Source of the DNA: Terriglobia bacterium
Lineage (GTDB): Bacteria; Acidobacteriota; Terriglobia; Terriglobales; Acidobacteriaceae
NCBI GenBank assembly: GCA_020073385.1
Contig: JAIQFH010000030.1
Span: 27,578-91,577 of the forward strand
DNA length: 64,000 nt
Reading direction: 5' to 3'
The notes under the pieces were generated by a model that worked only from the letters and a program-made list of their open reading frames with translations, was not told the DNA's origin and made no database searches. Positions 17,330 to 25,428 of this stretch are shown here, one piece after another. The translations under genes and the position numbers were made by a program. The stretch's first letter is position 1, and each line of letters starts with the position of its first letter.

Positions 17330-18381
17330 GAGCGATGCTTCTCCTTGTAGCGGAATGCGTAGCGCCCCAGTTGCAGCAAGTCGCCGTCTTGCAACACGCG
17401 GTCGTGGACGGGCTGACCACCCCAGAGCATCAAGCCGGTCGCACGGAGCATGACGCGCGCACCGCTGATACTGATGACAGCGTGGCGAGGGAGAACATTG
17501 GGATCCTTAAAAAGATAAATGTCCGACTCCTGCCGGCTGCCAATGCTGGTCTCGGACTTATATAGGATGAACTGCTTCCCCGCAAGTGGACCGGCCACGA
17601 CGTATAGCCATCGATCTTTGAGCGCACTTTCGACCAGACCCATGCCCACCCCGACCGCCATACCAACCAAGGCAAAGCCTACCGCGCGGCTCACTGAACC
17701 GACGTGAGTGGCCATTGAAATCGGATCGAAAATCACTCCGCCGAGCCCTGCCCCGATCGCTCCACCCAGCACACCATACATTCCTTTCTTCGCGGACTGC
17801 CCAACGATTCCATAGACAACGCCACCTGCCGCACCGAAAACCATCCATGCCACGCCTCGCACAACCCACACCGCTGGATTCCTATACGTTTGAACGCCCG
17901 CCTCGTAAACCAATCCCCCGAGAACCGCGAAGATGATATTCGCCATCATTTCGAAAACGAAACCCAGCAGAACTCCTAAGGGTAAGGCCAGGGCCGCGCG
18001 GAGCATCGCTTTGCGTATGGAGCGCTCTACCACGCTCTCTGAAACTCCGAAGGCTATGCACATCAGAGTGATAATCAATGGAATGATAACGATGTTGCCC
18101 CATCGCTGATCGGGACCATCCACAAAACCCGGCTCAGCGATTGCCCAGCCCGCAAGTGCTCCGACAGTTCCCGCCAACCCTAGGTAGAACCAGCCTTGCA
18201 GCAAGATGCTGCCACGTTCGGTCGGAACCGACACAAACTGCTCCGCCGTTTCGTTGATCGTTCCATACACTCTCGCCCCCGACGATGGCGTAACTGTAGG
18301 AACCACCGATTCCGGAACCTTCACGCTTGCGAGATCCTCCGCGGTGATCTTGATGGACTCTCGCTCACTAGGGCTTGGCAT
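17326..18381 (-). CDS. polytopic membrane protein with C-terminal FHA domain
   Basis: The 351-residue protein has about eight hydrophobic, glycine/alanine-rich segments (such as GWFYLGLAGTVGALAGWAIA and MYGVLGGAIGAGLGGVIF). A cytoplasmic FHA domain follows from about residue 265, with the phosphothreonine-binding landmarks IGSRQESDIYL, PRHAVISI and LQDGDLLQLGRY. FHA domains read threonine phosphorylation, so this member could recruit phosphorylated targets or respond to a Ser/Thr kinase encoded elsewhere. The start is set at ATG 18381, preceded by AAGGAAG, since upstream sequence in this frame is the shadow of the JAB gene. It overlaps the JAB gene by 14 bases and the RING gene by four. Confidence 0.8.
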   Translation of the reverse strand: MPSPSERESIKITAEDLASVKVPESVVPTVTPSSGARVYGTINETAEQFVSVPTERGSILLQGWFYLGLAGTVGALAGWAIAEPGFVDGPDQRWGNIVIIPLIITLMCIAFGVSESVVERSIRKAMLRAALALPLGVLLGFVFEMMANIIFAVLGGLVYEAGVQTYRNPAVWVVRGVAWMVFGAAGGVVYGIVGQSAKKGMYGVLGGAIGAGLGGVIFDPISMATHVGSVSRAVGFALVGMAVGVGMGLVESALKDRWLYVVAGPLAGKQFILYKSETSIGSRQESDIYLFKDPNVLPRHAVISISGARVMLRATGLMLWGGQPVHDRVLQDGDLLQLGRYAFRYKEKHRS

Positions 18382-19300
18382 GGTCTTCCTTCTTGCCGCT
18401 AGCGTCAGGCTGACCGGCTTCGGGTCGAGACGCGCTTCCACCCGTATTCCCACTTGTGCTCCCTGCGGCACTTCCGCTCGGATTGGCTTTCGTATTTGCG
18501 GGGGAAGGTTGGCGCGGCTCCGCGACGACCTCGCCGGTTCGTGCATCGACCAACTGTCCGGTCCGCGGATCCAGCATGACTGGCACGAGGACCACGCGGG
18601 GAAATACAAAGTAAGCCAGCGAGAATCCCACCGCCAGCACCGATAAATAGAAAAAGACATGGAAAACCAGCCGCTCCAGGGACGAGTCATCGCTATCACC
18701 GGATTTAGTCGCGTCCAGCCGCCCAATCTTGATTCGGGTGGCTTCGCGCTTCTCACTCACCCGTTCCGAAACTGGGTCCGCTCCGTCGTCGGATACGGGC
18801 TCAGATCTCTCCGTAATCTCTGCAGGTTCGCCCCCGCGCCGGTCGACTACTGCGATGCGAGTCAGTCGCTCGATGCGGTCGCCCACCCATCCGAAGCACC
18901 CTTCCTCGTCCGACTGAGGATCGAAGACCCACGCCACCTGGCCCGGCGACGAAAAGAAATTCTTGTGAATGAATGTGTCGTGATCAGAGAGAAAGATGCC
19001 AAATCCCGGATGCGAGTGATACCACCCCACAATTCGCTCGTGGGGATAATTCTTGTCCTTTACAGCGTAAATATGCTCCCAGGTATCCTGGGTGAAAGTT
19101 ACGTGAGCTCCAGCTTCATCGGCGTTCTCACCCTCAATGCATGCGGCGACCTCGATGCGGCGATCTCGATCCTGGCCGATGAGCACACCGCAGACCTCGG
19201 TCTTGCCGCTCGAGCGCGCATGCTGCCGAATCTGGCGCACTACTTCACTGTCGACTACTAAGGTCGGCTGTGTAGCGGAAGGTTTTGCTTTCGCCTTCAT
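18368..19300 (-). CDS. JAB/JAMM metalloprotease (deubiquitinase-like) with membrane anchor
   Basis: This 310-residue protein has a complete JAMM zinc site: E35 in TEVCGVLIG, then H95-x-H97-x7-S105-x2-D108 in WYHSHPGFGIFLSDHD. JAB peptidases remove ubiquitin-like proteins from targets or trim their C-termini. After the catalytic domain (about 1-140) comes a charged linker, a transmembrane helix (LVFHVFFYLSVLAVGFSLAY) and a low-complexity Pro/Ser/Gly tail, so it is membrane-bound. Start ATG 19300 overlaps the E1 stop by four bases. A complete motif predicts an active enzyme. Confidence 0.9.
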   Translation of the reverse strand: MKAKAKPSATQPTLVVDSEVVRQIRQHARSSGKTEVCGVLIGQDRDRRIEVAACIEGENADEAGAHVTFTQDTWEHIYAVKDKNYPHERIVGWYHSHPGFGIFLSDHDTFIHKNFFSSPGQVAWVFDPQSDEEGCFGWVGDRIERLTRIAVVDRRGGEPAEITERSEPVSDDGADPVSERVSEKREATRIKIGRLDATKSGDSDDSSLERLVFHVFFYLSVLAVGFSLAYFVFPRVVLVPVMLDPRTGQLVDARTGEVVAEPRQPSPANTKANPSGSAAGSTSGNTGGSASRPEAGQPDASGKKEDHAKP

Positions 19301-20502
19301 GACTTTAAGGGCATTGAGCCAGCGGGTTCCGAAGCCAGTATTCCCAGCACTCGCGGCGCATCACCGTATGGGATATAGGCAACTTCCTGCTCTCTGCTTC
19401 GAGCTACGAAAACGTCTAGTAGGGGTAATCCCAGCCTGCTCAGCAGCCTGCCACCAAGCTCTGGTTCCCCCGAGTATGCGTGCGCCGAAACAACCGTGCG
19501 CAAATGTTTATCGTTCTTGCATCTCGCACGCTCGAACGGGATGCTTCCCACGGGCTGGTACATTTCTTCTTCTTCGCTACACGCAGGGCAAACGAACTTC
19601 TGCACCACATCACGGCTGAACTCGATGACCACGTCCGATCCCATTTCCTGACGCGCACGCTCGCGCAGCGCCGCCAGCGTCAGTCCGTCTGAACTCTCTT
19701 CCAGGTGCACGATCTGCGGCAGCGTATAGTGGCTCATGCAATCCGCGTTCTGCGTGTACTCGACCACATAAGAAGTGTGGTTCATCCCTTCGAAGACGTA
19801 GCCCTTACTCGCCAAAGTCGGCAAACCGTGAATTAGCTTGACAGCTTCTTGCACCTGCACTCCCGCGATGATCGAAGAAATCGTTGGAGTGGTTGGGACC
19901 TTCCCCTCAACGGTCGGCTCCAGGGTCAACAAGTTGCACGACATTCTCTTCTGCAGGATGGCCCAGTCGACTTCGCCCAAGGTGCATTCGTAGCAGGGAG
20001 CAACGCCAGGCAGAAATACTCGCACCACTCCATTAATGCCTTCAATCGCACCATCGATCCAGGGACGATTCACCTTCCACGCCGAACGATTGATCCACAA
20101 TCTCGCCTCGCGGTTATCAAGGCCCGCGACAATTACGTCGCTCCACTCGAACAGACCCAAACCGCACCCGTGCAACACGTTTCCGATGACGGGATGCACC
20201 CTCGCATCGGGCGCCAGAGAGCAGTATGCGCTGGCTGCGGCATCTGCCTTGAACTTGCCTATATCCTCGGATCGGTAAAGAACCGCACGTGAAAGATTCG
20301 ATTCCTCGATGCGGTCAAGGTCCACCACGATCACCTTCGCAAAGCCAAGCAGCGCCGCATTTTTCAGGATTTCATTGCCCAGAGCGCCCGCTCCGATCAC
20401 AAGCAACCTGCAACCGGCGATCCTTTCCTGATCCCACCAGGAAATCAGCCGGAGCCGGCTGAAGCGATCCTCGCGAACGTCACTGTCGAAGACGGGTGTC
20501 AT
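19297..20502 (-). CDS. E1-like ThiF family activating enzyme
   Basis: A 401-residue adenylating enzyme of the ThiF/MoeB/E1 superfamily. The nucleotide-binding glycines are in LLVIGAGALGNEILKNAALL, followed by VVDLDRIEESNLSRAVLYRS and GKFKADAAA, which carry the expected Asp, Arg and Lys. CYEC and a later CPAC form a likely zinc site. A cysteine in KRMSCNLL is a candidate for the thioester residue. About 150 residues after the adenylation domain suggest a Ubl/E2 docking part. The start at ATG 20502 lies five bases after the Ubl stop, so longer frames upstream are shadows of the Ubl gene. It should adenylate the Ubl C-terminus and pass it to the E2. Confidence 0.9.
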   Translation of the reverse strand: MTPVFDSDVREDRFSRLRLISWWDQERIAGCRLLVIGAGALGNEILKNAALLGFAKVIVVDLDRIEESNLSRAVLYRSEDIGKFKADAAASAYCSLAPDARVHPVIGNVLHGCGLGLFEWSDVIVAGLDNREARLWINRSAWKVNRPWIDGAIEGINGVVRVFLPGVAPCYECTLGEVDWAILQKRMSCNLLTLEPTVEGKVPTTPTISSIIAGVQVQEAVKLIHGLPTLASKGYVFEGMNHTSYVVEYTQNADCMSHYTLPQIVHLEESSDGLTLAALRERARQEMGSDVVIEFSRDVVQKFVCPACSEEEEMYQPVGSIPFERARCKNDKHLRTVVSAHAYSGEPELGGRLLSRLGLPLLDVFVARSREQEVAYIPYGDAPRVLGILASEPAGSMPLKS

Positions 20503-20507
20503 CGCAT

Positions 20508-20780
20508 TCACGCACCTGCAGTAATCTCCGGTTGCAGCCGCAAGATATCTCCGTCTTGCACTTGCGCCTCCGATAGAGTCTGCCCGTCTTGAATTTGCCG
20601 CCCTGAATTCTTGTGATGAAATTTGTAACTCAGCGGGGCGCCGTCCGGACCATTCGTTGGCAGCCTCAACTTCTGCACCAGCACGGCGACGATCTTGTTG
20701 CATGGAGCGTCATCCGGCAGCTCTACGGGCACGCGCTTGTTCTCGGTCGAGTCGTAAACGGTAACGTTTATATTAGCCAT
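20508..20780 (-). CDS. ubiquitin-like beta-grasp protein (YukD/EsaB type)
   Basis: A 90-residue small protein with a ubiquitin-like beta-grasp pattern: NINVTVYDSTENKRVPVELP, then a helix (CNKIVAVLVQKLRLP), then SYKFHHKNSGRQIQDGQTLS and EAQVQDGDILRLQPEITAGA. The DGDILRL strand is typical of YukD-like Ubls found beside E1/E2/JAB genes. It ends in ...TAGA, so the penultimate residue is G89. Removal of the last alanine, plausibly by the JAB enzyme, would expose a C-terminal glycine for conjugation. The start is the ATG at 20780, since sequence upstream in the same frame has no Ubl character. It sits 28 bases after the protease gene and five bases before E1. Confidence 0.85.
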   Translation of the reverse strand: MANINVTVYDSTENKRVPVELPDDAPCNKIVAVLVQKLRLPTNGPDGAPLSYKFHHKNSGRQIQDGQTLSEAQVQDGDILRLQPEITAGA

Positions 20781-20808
20781 TCCTCTTGAGCCCCATCCTG
20801 GATTAGGT

Positions 20809-21894
20809 TCACGGCTGCCCTCTGGCCGGCATCGCCTTCTCCAGCGCCTCGTCGCGCGTAACGTAGTCGGCCAATCGTCTACGGCCAAAGCTCACAAACT
20901 CCCACTCAGAATCTTCCAGCAGCGCATCGGCACGCACAGCGAAATTCAGGTTTTCGGCATTGGGATCGCCCTGTTTGTCGACCATCGACGTCACAATTCC
21001 CAACAGATTCCCTCGATCATCAAATACGGGTCCGCCGCTATTGCCCGGACTCACCGGCGCCGACATCTGGATCGTGCTGCCGTTCATGCGAGAGATGATT
21101 CCGGTACTCAACGTGAACCTGAGCCCCTCGGGATGCCCAATCACAAAAACATTCTCTCCTTCGCTCGGAGGCGTCGTTTTTGCGACCGGCTGTACAAATG
21201 TCGCATTCCCCTTCGTCCGCGGCATCCAAAGCAAGAGCAGATCTAAACTGCGATGACGGGCCACAACATCAGCCGCTCCCCACGTTCCCGACGACATCGC
21301 AATCAGCCCGCGCGTCCCGGCTTTCGCCGCATTGAAAGCAGGGCCATCAAGCACATGGCGCGCGGTAACGAACAGATATCCATCCGCGCTCGCTTGCAAC
21401 AAGGTCCCTGCTCCGAAACTCGCGGTAGGCATTTCCTCATGAGTGAGCCATGATCGTCGCGACGGCGAAATTACCGCCACCAGGGGTTTCAGTTTTTCCG
21501 AGACATCCTTGGCCGACATCGGCAGCGCCGCCGGCAAAGTAGGGAATTCTAGCCGCTCGTCCAGTTCGCTCAACCCCGCCCCTACCATCGATGGCAGCGG
21601 GGTCACAGAGAAAAACATCACCGTCGCGGCCGAGGTTACAATCCCGCTCACGATGAGCAATGTCGCCAGCAACGAAGTCCATTCATGTCGCGTTCGTGGT
21701 GGCAATCCTCGCATCGCCACACGCAAAACGATCGCGACCAGGCAGAGTAGCGGCAAGAACAACACGAGCGGGGATAACGTCCATTTCGCCCATCGGGGAA
21801 CGACAGGTGCCAGACGCGGCTCCAGTCGCGCAGGCTGGTCCGCTGGAGTCTGAGTTTCTGCCACTTCAGCAGAGCTGATAACTATCTTTTCCAT
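20809..21894 (-). CDS. membrane-anchored trypsin-like serine protease (S1C/DegP-like, no PDZ)
   Basis: This 361-residue protein has two membrane helices near residues 40-60 and 74-97 (LSPLVLFLPLLCLVAIVLRV, SLLATLLIVSGIVTSAATVM) followed by a chymotrypsin-fold domain. The catalytic triad is visible as H180 (TARHVLDG), D218 (SLDLLLLW) and S286 (SPGNSGGPV). No PDZ domain follows. It is the first gene of the ubiquitin-like operon. Membrane-bound trypsin-like proteases are known neighbours of bacterial Ubl genes in genome surveys, where they could destroy conjugated targets or sense stress. The sidedness of the protease domain is not clear. No Shine-Dalgarno is seen before the ATG. Confidence 0.85.
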   Translation of the reverse strand: MEKIVISSAEVAETQTPADQPARLEPRLAPVVPRWAKWTLSPLVLFLPLLCLVAIVLRVAMRGLPPRTRHEWTSLLATLLIVSGIVTSAATVMFFSVTPLPSMVGAGLSELDERLEFPTLPAALPMSAKDVSEKLKPLVAVISPSRRSWLTHEEMPTASFGAGTLLQASADGYLFVTARHVLDGPAFNAAKAGTRGLIAMSSGTWGAADVVARHRSLDLLLLWMPRTKGNATFVQPVAKTTPPSEGENVFVIGHPEGLRFTLSTGIISRMNGSTIQMSAPVSPGNSGGPVFDDRGNLLGIVTSMVDKQGDPNAENLNFAVRADALLEDSEWEFVSFGRRRLADYVTRDEALEKAMPARGQP

Positions 21895-21932
21895 GTAAAG
21901 GAGACGGACACACGCCCGCGTCTGCGTGGGGA

Positions 21933-21962
21933 AGTATCACATTCTGTTGCATCTTTCAGCAA
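21933..21962 (-). promoter_or_regulatory. candidate promoter of the ubiquitin-like operon
   Basis: Read on the minus strand, TTGCTG (21957-21962) and an extended -10 TGTGATACT (hexamer GATACT at 21933-21938) are separated by 18 bases, about 40 bases before the protease ATG. The -35 match is weak, so this is only a proposal. Confidence 0.3.
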
Positions 21963-22123
21963 AATGCAAGCCAAAGTCTGAGCGTGATTGCGGAACTTAG
22001 CCCCAGACAGCCCCGCTATTTCGGACACGTATTAACAGCCTAGACCGCCGGAACAAGCGGGCAGATGAGACCGTTCAAAAGGAACGATCTGTTACCGATG
22101 TCTCGGAACGGACAGATAAGATC

Positions 22124-22213
22124 TGGCGGAGAGGGAGGGATTCGAACCCCCGGTACCCTTTCGGGTACGCCGGTTTTCAAGACCGGAGCCATCAACCACT
22201 CGGCCACCTCTCC
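22124..22213 (-). tRNA. tRNA-Ser (anticodon TGA), CCA encoded
   Basis: Read on the minus strand, the acceptor GGAGAGG (22207-22213) pairs with CCTCTCC (22128-22134), followed by G and a genomically encoded CCA (22124-22126). The D arm TGGCCGAGTGG, the anticodon loop CTTGAAA with anticodon TGA, a long variable arm (GTACCCGAAAGGGTAC) and the T arm GGTTCGAATCC are all clear. The long variable arm is diagnostic of a class II serine tRNA reading UCA and UCN codons. Confidence 0.96.
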
Positions 22214-22353
22214 GTACGGGCGCTCTGTGCGAAAGGGCCTGTTTCGTGATCCGAGGAGCGGTCGGTGCTTTTAATAGTTTACATGACCCAACCACTGCAA
22301 TCCCCGGCGTCGATATGTAGACCGTTGATGTATAGATCAGGGAGAAGGTGAGG

Positions 22354-23262
22354 TTACGGCTGCGCCAACAATCCGAATGCTTTGGAATGAAATTCCATTA
22401 CTTCGGAGAAATGAGAAAGAAAATATGTGATGCTGTGGTCACCGGGGTAGGGGTGGTATTCATGTTTGATGTGTTCGTCGGAGAGTTCGTGGTCCAGCGC
22501 CACAGCCCCTTTTTCAAATCCATAGTTGTCTTCCTGGCCACAATTAAAGTAGATCGTGAGTTTCCGCACTCCGAGGGCATTTCGTTTTGCCAGCAAAAAG
22601 GGATTGTTGTCATTCCAGTGCCGCTCGGCGACGGGCTTACCGAAAACCGGAGTCAGCACAGCCAGCAAAGGAAGCCCCGTGTTCGAAGCCGCATTGAGTT
22701 GCTGGGGAGTCTCCGTGATCAATGCTGCGCTCTGCGCGCTCACCGCTGAAAAAAGTTCCGGATGAGCGAACGCGAGCCGAAATGCCCCATACCCCCCCAT
22801 CGATATTCCGGTGATTGCCCTTCCCGCACGCCCACCATGGACCCGATACTTGTTTTCAATTCGTGGCAGGAATTCTTGCAGGAAGAAATCGCTGTATCGT
22901 TCCGATCCGTCCGCAGAATTAATGTAGAAACTTCGGCGGCCCTCCGGCGCGGCGATAAGAAAGTCCCCCATCTTATGCTGACTGCGCAAACCATCCAGAA
23001 GCGTCCACCCGCCGCTATTGAAAAGCGTCTGCTCGTTGTCCCCTAAGCCATGCAGTAGATAGAGCACGGGATACCGCCGAGGAGGTTTCTGAGTCACACC
23101 CGCGTCGTACCCGGAAGGAATGAAAACACAATAGCGGACGGCTCGTTTCAGGATGCGACTATTCAACGCACTGCAGTCAATTCGGCTTTGCGCGGTCGCA
23201 GAGCCCACGATCAGGCAAAGGGCGGATGGGAGTGCCAACCAGAATCGTGTTCGTGGAGACAT
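22354..23262 (-). CDS. secreted alpha/beta-hydrolase esterase (esterase D/antigen 85 family)
   Basis: A 302-residue exported hydrolase with a signal peptide (LALPSALCLIVGSATAQ). The nucleophile elbow is GISMGGYG. The probable acid and base are in NCGQEDNYG and PGDHSITYFL, and the oxyanion region reads YLLHGLGDNEQ. This is the PF00756 pattern shared by feruloyl esterases, S-formylglutathione hydrolase and mycolyltransferases. Being secreted, it more likely acts on plant or polysaccharide esters than on formylglutathione. It ends close to the tRNA gene and starts five bases after the MacB-type permease stop, so it may be the last gene of the transporter operon. Confidence 0.85.
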   Translation of the reverse strand: MSPRTRFWLALPSALCLIVGSATAQSRIDCSALNSRILKRAVRYCVFIPSGYDAGVTQKPPRRYPVLYLLHGLGDNEQTLFNSGGWTLLDGLRSQHKMGDFLIAAPEGRRSFYINSADGSERYSDFFLQEFLPRIENKYRVHGGRAGRAITGISMGGYGAFRLAFAHPELFSAVSAQSAALITETPQQLNAASNTGLPLLAVLTPVFGKPVAERHWNDNNPFLLAKRNALGVRKLTIYFNCGQEDNYGFEKGAVALDHELSDEHIKHEYHPYPGDHSITYFLSHFSEVMEFHSKAFGLLAQP

Positions 23263-23267
23263 TCGTT

Positions 23268-24665
23268 CTATTCGTAACGCAAGGCCTGCACCGGGTCGAG
23301 TCTAGCCGCGCGCCCAGCCGGATAGAGTCCCGAGACCAGACTGACAAAACAAGCAAAACCGATAGCAAACGCAACCAGCCACAAAGGCACAGCCCAGAAG
23401 TGCTCCGGTGGAATGGATTGGCTTTTCAGGTAAATGTTGGTTCCAAAATTGATTACTTGGCCGATAGCCCAACCAAGCACAACGCCGATGATTCCTCCGG
23501 CAATACCCATTGCACCGGCCTCGGCGAAAAACAATTTTCTTACGTCGCTGTCACTGGCTCCGATTGCCTTCATAATTCCAATTTCACGCCTGCGTTCAAG
23601 AATGGCCATCACTAGTGTGTTGACGATTCCGATGGACGCCACGATTAACGCGAGGCTTCCGAAAATCCCCAGAAATGCGTACAACACTCTGAAAACCTGC
23701 TGCAAGCTCCGGCTCGCATCGAGAATTGAAAAGGTAGTGAAACCCATTTTCTTGATAGCATCCTCGACGCCCTGTATCCTCGACGGATCTTTCACCCGCA
23801 CGCTGATCGATGAATACACCGGCTCTTTGCTTGCTGCCCGCGAGATCTCGCGCAGGTCCACTAACTGCATAACGTGGAGATTCTCAGCCAATCCCAGCGG
23901 AAGAAACACTCGAGCCCGCATCGGTCCCCGCAGGCTTTCAGGATCAAGATCCAGAATCCCTGCAATCGTCAGCTTCTGCTCACGCGATACCACGGAATAG
24001 GAAGCACCCGCCGGCTCGCTCTCTTTGTTTTCAGGCCCTGGAAGGCTCGTTTGATCCCCACTCTCGCCACGCTGCGCGTAGCGCATGGTAAGTTCCTTCC
24101 CCAATAGCGGCTTCGCTAGCTCCGCTACGCTCGGCTCAGGCTGACCTAGCGGCGGCGTCTTTCCCAAGAGCTCTTCGGCAAACGACTTCTGCAGAATCAC
24201 CTCGGACGCCGTATCGGATGAGAAGAACCTGCCCTGCATGCCATCGAAAGAGTCGTTGGACTTGGCGGACAAAGGCAGAGCGGAGATCATCGTCAAGTGC
24301 GGCTTGTCCTCGAACTGCAGTTCGGTGGAGAAGCGGATATCTGGATAGACCTCTTTGACATTCGGCAGATGCTCCATTTCTACACGCGCTGCCTCGTCAA
24401 GAACTCGGCTTTCTCCCGGAGTTGGACCATTCCTCTCCTCCTGGCGCCCACCGCGCAAATCACGCCGAGAAGAGACAAAAACGGTGTCAAACAATCCTGA
24501 CTTCTCCAATCGTCGCGAAAGCATCTGCTGCAAACCGGTCCCTAAGGAGAGCATCGCGACCAGCGAAGCCACACCAACGGAAATCCCAATCGTAGTCAGT
24601 GAATTCCGCAACAAGGACTCTCGCAGATTCCGCAATGCTAGTTCCGTGAGATCCGGAATCTTCAC
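23268..24665 (-). CDS. MacB-type ABC transporter permease (FtsX domain)
   Basis: The 465-residue protein has one N-terminal membrane helix (LTTIGISVGVASLVAMLSLG), a large periplasmic MacB_PCD region, and three C-terminal helices with the FtsX motif (FLGIFGSLALIVASIGIVNT, LERRREIGIMKAIGAS, GAMGIAGGIIGVVLGWAIG). Such permeases couple ATP hydrolysis in the cytoplasm to mechanical work in the periplasm, often exporting lipoproteins, peptides or antibiotics. The start is GTG at 24665, overlapping the ATPase stop by four bases. Its partner is the ATPase directly upstream. No membrane-fusion protein adjoins it. Confidence 0.88.
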   Translation of the reverse strand: MKIPDLTELALRNLRESLLRNSLTTIGISVGVASLVAMLSLGTGLQQMLSRRLEKSGLFDTVFVSSRRDLRGGRQEERNGPTPGESRVLDEAARVEMEHLPNVKEVYPDIRFSTELQFEDKPHLTMISALPLSAKSNDSFDGMQGRFFSSDTASEVILQKSFAEELLGKTPPLGQPEPSVAELAKPLLGKELTMRYAQRGESGDQTSLPGPENKESEPAGASYSVVSREQKLTIAGILDLDPESLRGPMRARVFLPLGLAENLHVMQLVDLREISRAASKEPVYSSISVRVKDPSRIQGVEDAIKKMGFTTFSILDASRSLQQVFRVLYAFLGIFGSLALIVASIGIVNTLVMAILERRREIGIMKAIGASDSDVRKLFFAEAGAMGIAGGIIGVVLGWAIGQVINFGTNIYLKSQSIPPEHFWAVPLWLVAFAIGFACFVSLVSGLYPAGRAARLDPVQALRYE

Positions 24666-25423
24666 GCACGTCCTCCCTCTGCTCCGGAACCAGGCGACGG
24701 ATCATTGTCCCGATCGTCCACCAGTTTCCCGTCAGCGAGAAAGATCATTCGCTGTGCATACCGCTCCGCCAGCGCGCGCTCATGCGTCACCATCACCACG
24801 GTCATGCCGAGCTCACGATTGAAATCGCGAACCATATCCATGATTTCCTTCCCCGTATGACTGTCGAGATTCCCAGTAGGCTCGTCTGCCAGCAAAAGCC
24901 GCGGTCGATTGATTAGCGCCCTCGCCAGCGCTGCCCTCTGTTGCTCGCCTCCCGAAAGCTCGCTCGGTCGATGCCTCATGCGGGCCTTCAATCCCACCCG
25001 TTCCAGAGCCTCGCGAGCCCGTGAATCGCGACAGCCTCGATCGACTTCTGCGAAGCGCAAGGGAAGCTCCACGTTCTCAGTCACGGTCATGCTGGGAATC
25101 AGGTTGAACGACTGAAACACCATTCCCACGACGTGCAGCCGGTATTTCGCAAGTTCTTCGCGTGAGAGCTGGGCGAGATCACGCTCTTGAACGACTACGA
25201 CTCCTGAAGTTGGTCGATCCAGCCCTGCTATCAGATTCAACATCGACGACTTGCCGGATCCGGAACTGCCCAGCAATGCGACGAACTCCCCGGAACGAAT
25301 CTCTAGCGAGACTCCATCCACCGCGCGAATGATGTTTTCCCCCATGCGGTAGTGACGGCAGAGATTCTGGCTGCGGATCGCAACGGTGCCACGCTCGGCA
25401 GCAATTGCAGGGACGGTCGTCAT
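24662..25423 (-). CDS. ABC transporter ATP-binding protein (MacB/LolD type)
   Basis: The 253-residue ATPase carries Walker A GSSGSGKSS, the signature LSGGEQQR, Walker B RLLLADEPTGNLDS and the H-loop VTHER. The LolD/MacB subfamily is suggested by NLCRHYRMGENIIRAVDGVS and GMVFQSFNLIPSMTVTENV. The frame is open far upstream, but the start is set at ATG 25423 (MTTVPAIAAERG), five bases after the stop of the ABC exporter gene. It drives the FtsX-type permease encoded next, and the two share a four-base GTGA overlap. Confidence 0.9.
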   Translation of the reverse strand: MTTVPAIAAERGTVAIRSQNLCRHYRMGENIIRAVDGVSLEIRSGEFVALLGSSGSGKSSMLNLIAGLDRPTSGVVVVQERDLAQLSREELAKYRLHVVGMVFQSFNLIPSMTVTENVELPLRFAEVDRGCRDSRAREALERVGLKARMRHRPSELSGGEQQRAALARALINRPRLLLADEPTGNLDSHTGKEIMDMVRDFNRELGMTVVMVTHERALAERYAQRMIFLADGKLVDDRDNDPSPGSGAEGGRA

Positions 25424-25428
25424 GGCAG

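Noticed and set aside
20781..20888. 36-residue N-terminal extension of the Ubl frame
   Set aside because: It is arginine-rich, overlaps the end of the protease gene in another frame and has no beta-grasp features. The ATG at 20780 gives a normal Ubl length.
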